Of a stretch of DNA of 35,979 nucleotides, positions 1-8,711 are shown in pieces. Location of the stretch: contig JAFTIE010000071.1 in NCBI GenBank assembly GCA_017457065.1, positions 1 through 35,979 of the forward strand. The letters run 5' to 3'. The notes below the pieces were generated by a model. The model was not told where the DNA came from and ran no database searches. It was given only the letters and a program-made list of their open reading frames with translations. Origin of the DNA: Lentisphaeria bacterium (lineage in GTDB: Bacteria > Verrucomicrobiota > Lentisphaeria > Victivallales > Victivallaceae). Within the stretch, counting starts at the first letter, position 1; each line of letters begins with the position of its first letter. The position numbers and the translations under genes are program-made.

Positions 1-109
1 GGGCAGGTGAAAGACCTTCTTCTTTGCCATAAACACGATCACAGCAGAGATGTGATCTTTTCACCAACAATTCGATCAATGTGAAAAGTTTGCACCATTC
101 TTTTTTCAT
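1..109 (-). CDS. pseudopilin-type leader ORF, 3' part beyond the window
   Basis: An ATG at 109 opens a 36-codon frame that runs off the left edge. The peptide begins MKKEWCKL and continues with FTLIELLV, the type IV prepilin/T2SS pseudopilin N-terminal motif. The usual hydrophobic run (VIAIIAIL) does not follow. Instead there is a basic, Cys-rich stretch (KRSHLCCDR, then VYGKEEGLSPA). This resembles the degenerate first FTLIEL motifs of the pilin at 15491-16690, so a true pilin core may follow outside the window. A purine-rich GGGAG lies about 10 bases upstream of the ATG and fits a ribosome binding site. Within the coding DNA, 37-57 forms a 7-bp perfect palindrome (arms GATCACA/TGTGATC, 7-base loop). 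The gene is divergent from the beta-helix gene at 317. The motif is seen directly; the downstream part is inferred. Confidence 0.6.
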   Translation of the reverse strand, partial: MKKEWCKLFTLIELLVKRSHLCCDRVYGKEEGLSPA

Positions 110-241
110 AAATCCGTCTCCCTGCATTACTGGAAAGCTGATGTTTAAAAATACTTTTTATACAATATCACCGTTAGAGCTTTATTTCAATAGTAACAGA
201 AGAAATAATTAAAATTTTCTCCGTAAACAACCGAGATCAGC

Positions 242-269
242 TTGCAAAAAAACTTTCCTATGGTATATT
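242..269 (+). promoter_or_regulatory. putative sigma70-type promoter of the 317-3220 gene
   Basis: TTGCAA (242-247) and TATATT (264-269, preceded by TGG) are separated by 16 bases. The -10 box lies about 48 bases upstream of the ATG at 317. The same two hexamers recur before the AraC gene at 23876. The assignment rests on consensus similarity only. The rest of 110-298 is AT-rich and shows nothing else. Confidence 0.4.
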
Positions 270-316
270 TGAAATGATTGAACAGGTTCTGTTAAATATT
301 GAGGACAATAGACTTT

Positions 317-3220
317 ATGAAAAAAAATTTCTTATTTCTTTTCGCTTTTGGCGCCTTGTGCTGCTGCGGCGGCAATTTGCGTATCGACATCAGCGGCCTT
401 GCTGAATACACTCAAATCAAAAGTTCCCTTCCGGGAACGGCACAAAGCTCCAAGCCCCAGGGCAAACTGCTGCAGAAAACCAGTATTCTCCCCACAGCAA
501 ACGATTGGAAAGAATTCTCCCTGGAGTTTACGCCTCCCCGGAACGGCGTCATCCATATCACCCTCAGAGGGACCGACGAAGATCCGGTTCTTGTGGATGG
601 CTTTTCCGCTATTGGCATCAAACTTGCAAACGGCGATTTTGAAACTGTCACCCCCGGCAAAACCTTTGCAGTATGGCGGGGAAAAGATGCCAATGTGGTC
701 TCTGATCCCAAACTTGTCAGACAAGGAAAATATTGCGGCAGGATCACATATACCTCACGTCTCGGTTTGAAAGGGCTCAAAGTCACTGCCGGAACTCCCG
801 TTGTCCTCAAAGGTTTTTACCGTCATGAAAAGGTACAGTCTGATGCAAAACAGCTGATGAAAAAAGCTGCCATTCCCCCCAACAGCAATGTGGTATTCGA
901 TCCCACCTTTGACCGGACAAAGCCCCTGTGCATCAGCACCGGACGTCTTGAACTCCACCCCACTTTTGAAAACTGCAGCGTTTATTTGAATCTGCTTCCC
1001 GCAGAGCGGAAGAAAAAACTCAACGTCCAATTTTTCTACCGCAAAGCAGGAAAAGGCAGTTATCTTCCCGCACTGCCCCCTGCTGAAGTCATTCAGGAAC
1101 ACGCATGGCGCGGATCTCTTTTCAATCTTGAGGAAAACACTGCCTACGACTTCAAAGCCCTCATCACCGCCAAAGGATATAAAAAGGAGGTCAAAGGCAA
1201 GTTCCGCACCCTCAACAGTAAAGTCCGTTTCGAAACCATCCTCCTTCCGCCGGGCAAATGTACGGTCACAATCACCTCCGGAACCCCTGACAAATACAAA
1301 CGCTACACCTCAAAGGGCAAAGTGATCTCTGCCGTCAGGGGAAGTGAAGCCGTCTTTCTTTTGAAAGATTTGAAGTATGTCATCTTTGACGATATGGTCA
1401 TTGATGCCAAAGGCGCACAGAATGGCTTCAAACTTGATAACTGCAGCGACATCATCATCCGCAACTGCGAAGTCTATAATTTCGGGCGTGAAAGTGCCGG
1501 TCCCCGCTACGGTGCTGCCATGTACTACAACGGGGGGATGCACGATGCTCAAGGCAGGCTCCTTTACGACGATCTGGCGTTCCGTCTTTTCCAGACCCGC
1601 AACGTGCTCATTGAACGCTGTTTCGTCCATGATCCCAACTTTCCCGCCCAGACCTGGCTTTATGCCCACCCCTCGGGTCCCGGCTGTATCAAGGTCATGG
1701 ATTGCCGCAACACCGTCGTCCGCTGGAACGACTTTGTGGGGCGGGATGAACGCCGTTTCATCGACCACATCATCGGTCCCCCAAACGGTTCCATGCGGGG
1801 GGGATTCGCCCGTGATGCCGACATCTACGGCAACTTTTTCGCCTTTTCCAATGACGACAGTGCAGAACTTGAAGGCGGAGCCATGAATATCCGTTTTTAT
1901 GAAAACCGTATCGAAGGTGTCCTGAGCGGTGTTTCCACAGGTCCCATCACTTTGGGCCCCACCTATTTGATCGGCAACCTTTTTACCAATCCCGGTGACG
2001 ATGACGGCACCTTCTCTCTTGCCTACAAAAACGGCGGCGGCTCCCCCGGAGTCAATCACACCCGGGGTAAACTTTACATGCTCCACAACACCGTAGGGGA
2101 CAGCTGGACCGCCAAATACGGCGTCGGCAGTTTCAGTATTCCGCACAAGAATTATTACCCCAGCTGCAAAGCCTATCTGCGGAACAATGTCATCCGTTCA
2201 TGGGGCAGATTCTACCACAGGACATGGCATTTCTTCAACACGGACTGCAACGGCGATCTCCTTGAAAGACTTCCCGGCGGTAAAGCTGAAAACATCGCCA
2301 TGGATATGGAAGATATCAAAAAATCCGGTCTTGAACGACAGGGCATTTTTGCTTCCGTCAGATATGCGGACGCCCCCAAAGGCAATTACGCTCTCAAGGT
2401 CAACTCCCCCGGATACAATAAAGGGATCAGGCAGAACAATTTCTCACACTATCCCAACTGCGGTGCCTATCGCGGCGTACCGGGGGAGTGGTTCCCCAAA
2501 CGTCCTTTGACCATGTATGCAGACAAAACAGAGATGCACTGGCAGAAAGGCGACAGCAGTTCCCGTACTCTGACCATTGCCGCCCCTGCGGGAAGAAAGA
2601 TCAAGCTGTTCACAAACGATGACTTTTTCACTGTGAAACTTTCTTCCGAAAGCGAACCTTATCAGTCCGGACACAATGGATCACTTTTCAAAAAGTATAC
2701 CTATACAGTCTCTCTCAGAAAGGAAAAGATGAAAGCACCCCGCCGTTACAGCGGAGCCATTCTCTTCCGCACTGCGGAAGGCCTTTCCCTGCCTGTCACG
2801 CTTTTTGCGGATCGCCGTATCCCCCTTGAAAAAGTGCTCTCTGATACAAAACGTTTCATACGCATGAAAAAGCTCTCTGCTCAAGCGCCCAATTACGTCT
2901 TTGAATCCACGGCTCTGTTTCAAGGGACATATTTCCTGCTTGTGAAGGGGAAACTTCCCCCCGGTCTGGCATCAGGAAAGGTCGATTTCACTTTCAAAGG
3001 TGATACCGTCAAGCTTGAAGTCGTTCCCTTTGACAGTTCAAACTGGATGATGCTCAGAAGTTTCAAGTTCCGCCGTCTGGTTCCTTTTGATCCTGTTCCC
3101 GGCAAAATCAGAGTTGAATTCAAACCTCTCAATGGCGTCACCATTGACGAGGTGATCCTGACCAGGGAGCCCTGGGCTGCACTGCGCAACCGTTCGACCC
3201 CAAAAGAAGTAAAAAAATAA
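317..3220 (+). CDS. secreted right-handed parallel beta-helix protein (polysaccharide lyase/hydrolase-like)
   Basis: This 967-residue protein is probably exported and acts on polysaccharide. The start is placed at the ATG at 317. A TTG at 299 lies in frame but overlaps the ribosome binding site GAGGA (300-304), and the signal peptide begins directly after the ATG (MKKN, then a Leu/Phe-rich core). A cluster of three Cys after the core suggests a lipoprotein, but the lipobox is not canonical. Residues ~45-170 look like a jelly-roll carbohydrate-binding domain. Residues ~200-300 look like a fibronectin III-like sandwich (ending GKFRTLNS). Residues ~300-650 hold repeated Asn/Cys-rich beta-helix turns such as 'GFKLDNCSDIIIRNCEVYNF'. 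The last ~250 residues form beta-rich domains. Pectate-lyase-like helices of this type usually cut acidic polysaccharide, but no catalytic triad can be assigned here. The gene is monocistronic and convergent with dgt. No clear terminator is visible in 3221-3371. Confidence 0.8.
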   Translation: MKKNFLFLFAFGALCCCGGNLRIDISGLAEYTQIKSSLPGTAQSSKPQGKLLQKTSILPTANDWKEFSLEFTPPRNGVIHITLRGTDEDPVLVDGFSAIGIKLANGDFETVTPGKTFAVWRGKDANVVSDPKLVRQGKYCGRITYTSRLGLKGLKVTAGTPVVLKGFYRHEKVQSDAKQLMKKAAIPPNSNVVFDPTFDRTKPLCISTGRLELHPTFENCSVYLNLLPAERKKKLNVQFFYRKAGKGSYLPALPPAEVIQEHAWRGSLFNLEENTAYDFKALITAKGYKKEVKGKFRTLNSKVRFETILLPPGKCTVTITSGTPDKYKRYTSKGKVISAVRGSEAVFLLKDLKYVIFDDMVIDAKGAQNGFKLDNCSDIIIRNCEVYNFGRESAGPRYGAAMYYNGGMHDAQGRLLYDDLAFRLFQTRNVLIERCFVHDPNFPAQTWLYAHPSGPGCIKVMDCRNTVVRWNDFVGRDERRFIDHIIGPPNGSMRGGFARDADIYGNFFAFSNDDSAELEGGAMNIRFYENRIEGVLSGVSTGPITLGPTYLIGNLFTNPGDDDGTFSLAYKNGGGSPGVNHTRGKLYMLHNTVGDSWTAKYGVGSFSIPHKNYYPSCKAYLRNNVIRSWGRFYHRTWHFFNTDCNGDLLERLPGGKAENIAMDMEDIKKSGLERQGIFASVRYADAPKGNYALKVNSPGYNKGIRQNNFSHYPNCGAYRGVPGEWFPKRPLTMYADKTEMHWQKGDSSSRTLTIAAPAGRKIKLFTNDDFFTVKLSSESEPYQSGHNGSLFKKYTYTVSLRKEKMKAPRRYSGAILFRTAEGLSLPVTLFADRRIPLEKVLSDTKRFIRMKKLSAQAPNYVFESTALFQGTYFLLVKGKLPPGLASGKVDFTFKGDTVKLEVVPFDSSNWMMLRSFKFRRLVPFDPVPGKIRVEFKPLNGVTIDEVILTREPWAALRNRSTPKEVKK

Positions 3221-3371
3221 CCAAGTTCCTCCAGCCATGAAAACAATATCATTCAATTTCAGAGAATCTCTTGACGGTCAACACAAAATGCAATTTCTGC
3301 TCTGCAGGGAATATAGCCTTTTTCAAAAACCCGGGACTGGGTAAAGGTGCTGACGGAAGTTGTGTCAATTC

Positions 3372-4730
3372 TCAGAGAGTTATGCCTTTGAGTTTCCGGT
3401 AGATGGAAACGGCGTATGAGTCGGTCATGCCTGAAATAAAATCCATGACTGTCAGAAGCCGGGCATAAGGATCTGCACACCAGGCGCTGTCGTTGAGACG
3501 TTCAGTGATCCCCAGCACCATCGCCCCCATGCGGCGGGAACGGTATGAGGCTTTGCCCCTGCCCAGTTTTTCGGCAGCAAGTTCGTTGACACTTGGGACA
3601 AAAATATCCAGCATCCCTGATACCATCTCGAAACCGGCACCGATGATCTCTGCAACTTTTCTGTGGTTATAGATCAGCTCAACGCTGCGGGCGCGCAACT
3701 CCTTGAGCTGAGGCGTGCATGACAACATTTCAGTCAGCGGTTTCCCCACGCCGCCTGAAAGCAGCTCTTCACAGTGGTCGCAGAAAACCTGAGCCGTCTC
3801 TCTCACCAGAACACCGATGACCAGAGCACGCAAATATTCTGTACGGCGCACAGGATCGGTAATATCATTAAGATGCGTAGCAATACTGCGGTCCGGGAGC
3901 AAACTCAGGAACCTTGTTTCTATTTCATCCTGTGAAATCATGCCCAACCGGGCACCATCCTCAAAATCAACAGCCAGATAAGCGATATCATCAGCCGCCT
4001 CGACCAGATAAGCAAGGGGGTGCCGGGCGTATGAATAGGGAGCGTACTCAATAAGTCCGCAGTTGGCAGCTACTTCAGCGAAAAGCTCCTTTTCTGAGTG
4101 AAAGAAGTTAAACTTCTTCCCTGCCACACCGGGGGGCTTGATAAGAGAAGAAGAAAGTGTCGGGTACTTTGCAAAGCTCCCCAAAGCCGCGTTGGTCAAC
4201 TGCATACCGCCGCACTGGTCAGCCATTTCAAGGACGCTCATCACCCGGAACCCTTGAGCATTGCCTTCGTAAAGTTCAAAGTCAAGGACTTGCTCATGTG
4301 TCAGTTCGTCTCTGAGTTTCCTGGCAATTTCCGACTCACTAAACCAGAAACGGATCGCCTCTTCACCGGCGTGTCCCAAAGGCGGATTCCCAATATCGTG
4401 ACAGAGGGCGGCAGTAGCGACAACAGCCCCCACATCAGAAACCTGAGCATCGCCCAGATCATAATTTTCCTTAAGAAAGACCCCGGCAGCTGTTCCGAGG
4501 GAGCGACCGATGGAGCTTGTTTCCAAACTGTGGGTCAGCCGGGTGCGGACGTAATCCTCCTGCACCAGAGGAAAAACCTGAGTTTTGTTCTGAAGTCTGC
4601 GGAAAGCGCCGGAAAAGATCACACGGTCAAAATCACGCTGAAAGGGGGAACGCTCCATAGAGATCTTCCCGGGGGAATCACTCCCCAGCCGTTTGGCACA
4701 GAGAAGATTTTTCCACTGCATCCTGCTCAT
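3372..4730 (-). CDS. dgt: deoxyguanosinetriphosphate triphosphohydrolase-like protein (dNTPase)
   Basis: This is an HD-superfamily dNTP triphosphohydrolase, which splits dGTP or other dNTPs into nucleoside and triphosphate in the cytoplasm. The 452-residue protein carries the family N-terminus (SPFQRDFDRVIFSGAFRRLQ), then RTRLTHSLE (His67), and the metal-binding motif LCHDIGNPPLGHAGE (His111-Asp112, His120). A later DDIAYLAVDFEDG segment supplies the last metal-ligand Asp. The length matches type 1 dGTPases (~440-500 residues). The ATG overlaps the stop of the upstream SDR gene in an ATGA, so translation is probably coupled. A second in-frame ATG (4721) preceded by AGCAGG is an alternative start. 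The gene ends a three-gene housekeeping operon and is convergent with the beta-helix gene. Confidence 0.92.
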   Translation of the reverse strand: MSRMQWKNLLCAKRLGSDSPGKISMERSPFQRDFDRVIFSGAFRRLQNKTQVFPLVQEDYVRTRLTHSLETSSIGRSLGTAAGVFLKENYDLGDAQVSDVGAVVATAALCHDIGNPPLGHAGEEAIRFWFSESEIARKLRDELTHEQVLDFELYEGNAQGFRVMSVLEMADQCGGMQLTNAALGSFAKYPTLSSSLIKPPGVAGKKFNFFHSEKELFAEVAANCGLIEYAPYSYARHPLAYLVEAADDIAYLAVDFEDGARLGMISQDEIETRFLSLLPDRSIATHLNDITDPVRRTEYLRALVIGVLVRETAQVFCDHCEELLSGGVGKPLTEMLSCTPQLKELRARSVELIYNHRKVAEIIGAGFEMVSGMLDIFVPSVNELAAEKLGRGKASYRSRRMGAMVLGITERLNDSAWCADPYARLLTVMDFISGMTDSYAVSIYRKLKGITL

Positions 4731-5689
4731 TTTTTCAAAGACTCCGCCACGTCATCAATGATCTCTTCCAGCGTCTTTTCCACCTGCCAGTTGTTGAGTG
4801 CATGGATCTTTGCCGTGTCAGGCATTCTGCGGCGCATATCCTCAAACCCCTTGGCGTATGCCTTTTCATAGGGGATCACTGAGATCTTTGAAGCACTTCC
4901 CGTCCGCTTGATGACCAGTTCCGCAAGTTCCCTGATGGTAACAAGGCGCTGGGAGCCAATGTTGTAAACTTCGCCGTATGTACGCTCATCATCAATGAGT
5001 AAAACCAGTGCGCGGACCACATCAGATACATGGCAGAAACAACGGGATTGCCCGCCGTCACCGTAGACCGGGATATCCTCATTATTCAGTGCTGCTTTGA
5101 CAAAACGGGGCAGTACCATACCGTAGCGTCCGGTCTGTCTGGGACCTACGGTATTGAAAAAGCGGGTCACAGTCCCCCGCAGACCGGCAGTCTGCACCAG
5201 AGCCGTCAGATAGAACTCATCCAGAAGTTTACTGCAGGCATAACTCCAGCGGGAGTGCTCCGGAGAACCGATAAGCAAATCATCGCTTTCGGAAAACTTT
5301 TCCTTTGAGGATTTACCGTACACTTCACTGGTTGAGGCGGCAATGATCCTTTTGTCAAACTCCGTTGCAGGCAGCAGAACATTTTCAGTTCCCCTGACGT
5401 TGGTGGAAATGGTCCTTGCGGGTTCGTTGACAACCAGTTCCACTCCTACTGCGGCTGCCAAGTGGATCACGCAATCACTTTCTCTGACCAGCTGTGCGAT
5501 CTCTTTCTGATCTTCCGCCACATCAAGTTCAACGACTTTCAGGGCTTTGTGATCCCGGACAGCGGCAAGATTTTCGACACTTCCGGTGGAAAAGTTGTCA
5601 ACGACCGTAACGGCATCACCTCTTTCAAGCAAAGTTTCAGTCAAATGACTGCCGATAAATCCGGCTCCGCCGGTCACAAGTATCTTCAT
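4727..5689 (-). CDS. NAD-dependent epimerase/dehydratase (extended SDR)
   Basis: This 320-residue extended short-chain dehydrogenase probably acts on a nucleotide sugar. The N-terminal Rossmann motif TGGAGFIGSHL (Gly7/Gly10/Gly13) and Asp31 at the end of the second strand suit NAD(H). The catalytic set is visible as STSEVYG (Ser near 120) and the YxxxK motif (Tyr150, Lys154). The C-terminal signature GFEDMRRRMPDTAKI is typical of UDP-glucuronate decarboxylase and dTDP-glucose dehydratase-like proteins, where it contacts substrate. The substrate cannot be decided from sequence; UDP-glucose 4-epimerase, UDP-xylose synthase and related activities are all possible. The gene overlaps pssA upstream and dgt downstream, each by an ATGA. 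A housekeeping envelope-sugar role is the likeliest reading. Confidence 0.85.
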   Translation of the reverse strand: MKILVTGGAGFIGSHLTETLLERGDAVTVVDNFSTGSVENLAAVRDHKALKVVELDVAEDQKEIAQLVRESDCVIHLAAAVGVELVVNEPARTISTNVRGTENVLLPATEFDKRIIAASTSEVYGKSSKEKFSESDDLLIGSPEHSRWSYACSKLLDEFYLTALVQTAGLRGTVTRFFNTVGPRQTGRYGMVLPRFVKAALNNEDIPVYGDGGQSRCFCHVSDVVRALVLLIDDERTYGEVYNIGSQRLVTIRELAELVIKRTGSASKISVIPYEKAYAKGFEDMRRRMPDTAKIHALNNWQVEKTLEEIIDDVAESLKK

Positions 5690-6516
5690 TGGATCTGCTG
5701 TTCCTTTTTATTGACAAGATTGTAAATACCGATCGCCGGTCCGGAAAGCACATAAAGCGTCACGATCACCGCCAATCCGGGAAGGCGGAAGATTATCACC
5801 GCCGCAAGGAGCAGCAAAGTAGCAATAAGTCTCTTCCGGTTATGCCGGATCGACATAAAGAACCTGCCGGCGTGCAGATAGGGCACTTTGGAAACCATCA
5901 ATATTCCCAGCAATGCGGCATAGAAAGGTAATATAAGGGGATATTCTTTGAAAAAGGTCCCAAACTGCGGCATCAGAAAAACCACGACACAAAGCGCCGC
6001 AGCTGCTCCGGGAGAGGGGATCCCGGAAAACCAGTTGGGATTCTTTTTCCCGCTGCCGTCTATTGCTGCCACGTTGTAGGTCGCAAGCCTGAGGGCAGCG
6101 CCCCCCAGGTAGATCGAACCGCAGATATAGAGCAGCACGGTAATTGGGGTGGAAATGTTCCATCCGTAAAGGAAATCGGTCAGAACCACCACCAGCACAG
6201 CAGGAGCCACACCGAAAGTGACCATATCAGAAAGGGAGTCCATCTGGATCCCGTGCATACTGGCAGCATTGAGCAGACGCGCCGCAAAACCGTCGGCGGC
6301 ATCAAAGATCATAGCAGAAAAGATCAATATGGCAACGGTGTTGAAAACGCCCATGGCAGAACCGCTGTTGATGATGGAGTCCAAACGGTACTCATGGGCA
6401 TGAAGTGTGTAAAGAATGGCAACAAAACCGCAGAGACTGTTGCACAAGGTCAGGGAATTGGGTATCCACTTGAGCACTCTTCTGCCGACTTCGGAAAATT
6501 TTATTTTTCTTATCAT
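5686..6516 (-). CDS. pssA: CDP-diacylglycerol-serine O-phosphatidyltransferase (CDP-alcohol phosphatidyltransferase)
   Basis: This integral membrane enzyme probably condenses CDP-diacylglycerol with serine to give phosphatidylserine, the first step to phosphatidylethanolamine. The full CDP-alcohol phosphotransferase signature D-x2-DG-x2-AR-x8-G-x3-D-x3-D is present at residues 72-97 (Asp72, Asp75, Asp93 and Asp97 are the metal/catalytic aspartates). Several hydrophobic segments cover the 276 residues. The N-terminus (WIPNSLTLCNSLCGFVAI) matches the PssA branch rather than PgsA, though the acceptor alcohol is inferred. It is the first gene of the pssA-SDR-dgt operon and overlaps the SDR gene by ATGA. 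GGAG lies about 12 bases before the ATG. An intrinsic-terminator-like hairpin sits only ~25 bases upstream, leaving little room for a separate promoter. Confidence 0.88.
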   Translation of the reverse strand: MIRKIKFSEVGRRVLKWIPNSLTLCNSLCGFVAILYTLHAHEYRLDSIINSGSAMGVFNTVAILIFSAMIFDAADGFAARLLNAASMHGIQMDSLSDMVTFGVAPAVLVVVLTDFLYGWNISTPITVLLYICGSIYLGGAALRLATYNVAAIDGSGKKNPNWFSGIPSPGAAAALCVVVFLMPQFGTFFKEYPLILPFYAALLGILMVSKVPYLHAGRFFMSIRHNRKRLIATLLLLAAVIIFRLPGLAVIVTLYVLSGPAIGIYNLVNKKEQQIQ

Positions 6517-6540
6517 AAAAACTCAAAGCTCCGTCAAAGT

Positions 6541-6562
6541 AAAAAATGCCCCCGCGTGGGGG
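6541..6562 (-). terminator. intrinsic terminator-like hairpin between the glycan operon and pssA
   Basis: Read on the minus strand, CCCCC (6562-6558), loop ACGC, GGGGG (6553-6549) is followed two bases later by six T residues (6546-6541). It lies ~190 bases downstream of the 6750-8711 stop codon and is the natural end of the long operon. It also sits 25 bases before the pssA ATG, so it could act as an attenuator instead. Confidence 0.65.
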
Positions 6563-6749
6563 TCTCTTCTGTCACGCTACTAAAGATAACTCCATACGGC
6601 GGAAAATTCAAGTTTCACACCGTTAAAAATCAGGAAAAAGTTCTTCTTCGCTGACAGGCAGCAGGCTTTGTCCGGAAAACAACGGTCTTTTTTTATTTCT
6701 GCGCTGTCATCAGAGCTTTGTCCGGAGACCGTTTTTCCCTTTCCGGCAC

Positions 6750-8711
6750 TCAACAATCAACGGTGTACTCAAGTTCCCATTTCTTACTTTCGCAGCGCCA
6801 GATTTGAGCTTCAAAGGGAGCAAGAGATATCTGCTTTTTGACTCCATCGACTTCGATTTCCCCTTCCCATGGTGCACTTACGTTGTTGAAAGTACCGATG
6901 AGGAACCCTTTTTCCGTTCTGTTGCAGCAGAGATCCGGACCGGGGTGTGAAGCCTTGACAGGGAAGTGTCGTGCCAACTCTTCTTTCAAAGCCCGCTGCC
7001 AGCAGAAAAGCAGAGCGTTCCCGGAAATATCCTGTGCATAGGCAACAGTGCAGAAAAGGATTTTTCCTTTACCGAAAGGCACTTCTGCCACAATGGGGAA
7101 TCCACGGTGATTCTTTGCCAGGATCCGGGTACCTTCAGGAAATTCAAAACGGGCAAATCCGTAACGCATCCCGGAAGTTTCTTCTCCGTCATGATAAGTG
7201 ATCGTATCGATCTCCCAGTCGTCCCCCTTCCCGGGGAGTCTGACTGATCCTGCGGCATCAAGAAGCTCCTGAGGCAGCTGGTTGAAAGCGGCGCAGAGAG
7301 TACCGCCATTTTTCACATAATTCAGAAGTTTCTCAGCTTCCGGAGCAGCCGCCCCGGCAAGGAGCAAGACGGAGTACTCGGCAAGGATCGTCTCATTTGC
7401 GTTGTCAAGAAGCACATCGAAACAGTCCCCGCATGATGAAGGCACCAGAAATCCCCGTTCATACTTTCGCATATCAATGCCCTTGAACTGCATTTCAAGC
7501 ATCTCCTGCCGGGTGTTCCAGGGCACATCGTCAAAGGCGGGGTCGCCGTCATGATTGGGCAAACGGAATCCGGGGCAGAGGAAGTCGTAAGTATTGGTAA
7601 TGTTTCCGTCAGAGATCCCGCAGGGATAGCTGTTGCCCCAGACCGCAGGGGTGCGGAAAGGGGATGCAGTTGCTTCATAGCCGTTGCAATACTCAAGCAT
7701 GACAGCAACAGGGGTCACGGGGACACCTCTGTCTTTGCCGCTGCGCAAGGTATAGTCGGCAAACTTTTTCATCTCTTTGCCGAGGGGAGAAAGTTCAAAG
7801 GATTTATCTTCCTGATAGACATAATGTGTGAGTTCGTGTCCTTCGTTCAAAAGATAGAAGGCGCCAGCCAGGTAAGCATACAGACAGCTGCGGACAATAA
7901 GGCTTTCGGTACGTCCCCCAAAGCGTTTGCCGTTGGGCAGATAGTGGTTCAGGCGGTTGAAACTGGTGTTGTGGGTGGAGTAATCCATGCCCCATGTGCC
8001 CTTTCTTCCGTACTGTTTCCATGCGCCCCGCAGATATGCCATGCTCACTTGCATATTGCAGGAGTGACCGATGCCCCGTTCCAGTTCCACATGGGGAAAT
8101 CCCCATTCAAAGTAGTAGTGCAATGCAAAGAGACAGGCACCATGCGCCATCATATTCACATCTGCAAAACTCAAATTGCGTTCTTTAAGGCGCTGAAACA
8201 AAGTGGCAGGATCTCCAGAACCGACCTTTTTGCCGAATACGACGCTTTTGAAGTATTCGTACCCTTCTTTTCTGGTGGCAAAAGCATGGTCCCGGGGCCA
8301 GGGACAGGAACTGTCATACTCAGCGATACCGCAAAGCATGGCACGGTCCGGATGGCGCAGAGCAAAGTCAAAACAGCGGTCATAGTAATCCTGAGCAAAC
8401 TCTTCATAACTTTTTCCGCTCTCATGACCGAAGCGTTTGTAGTCAGGGATCACACGGATCAGGTCGATATGCACAGGACCAGTCATATTTTCAAGAGTAT
8501 CCAGTTTTCCTCTGAAGGGATCAGCCCCGATACGGTATCCGGAAAAAAGTCCCTCTTTGATGCCGTGGTCAAAAACTTCAGCGGGGGGATAATCGATGGC
8601 GATCTCGCCCCGGGATTTCAGCGGATAGTCTGCGATCTGCAACTCTTCATGGCGCTTGTGGGCGGCTTCGTCATACCAGCGGATCTCGCCCATGATGTCA
8701 AATTTGTTCAT
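6750..8711 (-). CDS. glycosidase-like protein of unrecognised family, paralogue of 16703-18712
   Basis: The family was not recognised by name. The 653 residues suggest a three-part, GH42-like layout. An N-terminal barrel (~1-390) carries conserved blocks (VHIDLIRV, CGIAEYDSS, YYFEWGFPHVELERG, RGAWKQYGRK, DYSTH). A middle segment (~430-560, e.g. LLLAGAAAPEAEKLLNYV) recalls the Rossmann-like trimerisation domain of beta-galactosidases. A small C-terminal beta-sandwich follows. There is no signal peptide, so it is probably cytoplasmic. It shares its whole length with the product of 16703-18712 in the same operon. GAGGA seven bases before the ATG supports the start, which lies 14 bases inside the upstream GH95-like gene. 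Glu residues in the AEYDSS or FEW...ELERG blocks are catalytic candidates. It is the last gene of the operon. Confidence 0.75.
   Translation of the reverse strand: MNKFDIMGEIRWYDEAAHKRHEELQIADYPLKSRGEIAIDYPPAEVFDHGIKEGLFSGYRIGADPFRGKLDTLENMTGPVHIDLIRVIPDYKRFGHESGKSYEEFAQDYYDRCFDFALRHPDRAMLCGIAEYDSSCPWPRDHAFATRKEGYEYFKSVVFGKKVGSGDPATLFQRLKERNLSFADVNMMAHGACLFALHYYFEWGFPHVELERGIGHSCNMQVSMAYLRGAWKQYGRKGTWGMDYSTHNTSFNRLNHYLPNGKRFGGRTESLIVRSCLYAYLAGAFYLLNEGHELTHYVYQEDKSFELSPLGKEMKKFADYTLRSGKDRGVPVTPVAVMLEYCNGYEATASPFRTPAVWGNSYPCGISDGNITNTYDFLCPGFRLPNHDGDPAFDDVPWNTRQEMLEMQFKGIDMRKYERGFLVPSSCGDCFDVLLDNANETILAEYSVLLLAGAAAPEAEKLLNYVKNGGTLCAAFNQLPQELLDAAGSVRLPGKGDDWEIDTITYHDGEETSGMRYGFARFEFPEGTRILAKNHRGFPIVAEVPFGKGKILFCTVAYAQDISGNALLFCWQRALKEELARHFPVKASHPGPDLCCNRTEKGFLIGTFNNVSAPWEGEIEVDGVKKQISLAPFEAQIWRCESKKWELEYTVDC

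Noticed and set aside
1310-2146. 278-codon minus-strand open frame
   Set aside because: It is antisense to the beta-helix gene at 317-3220, with Gly/Val-rich low-information translation; a shadow frame.
6665-6726. Direct repeat GCTTTGTCCGGA at 6665-6676 and 6715-6726, with ACGGTC/GACCGT nearby
   Set aside because: Only 12 bases, with a loop of ~30-40 bases and no clear role; could be chance in the operon trailer.
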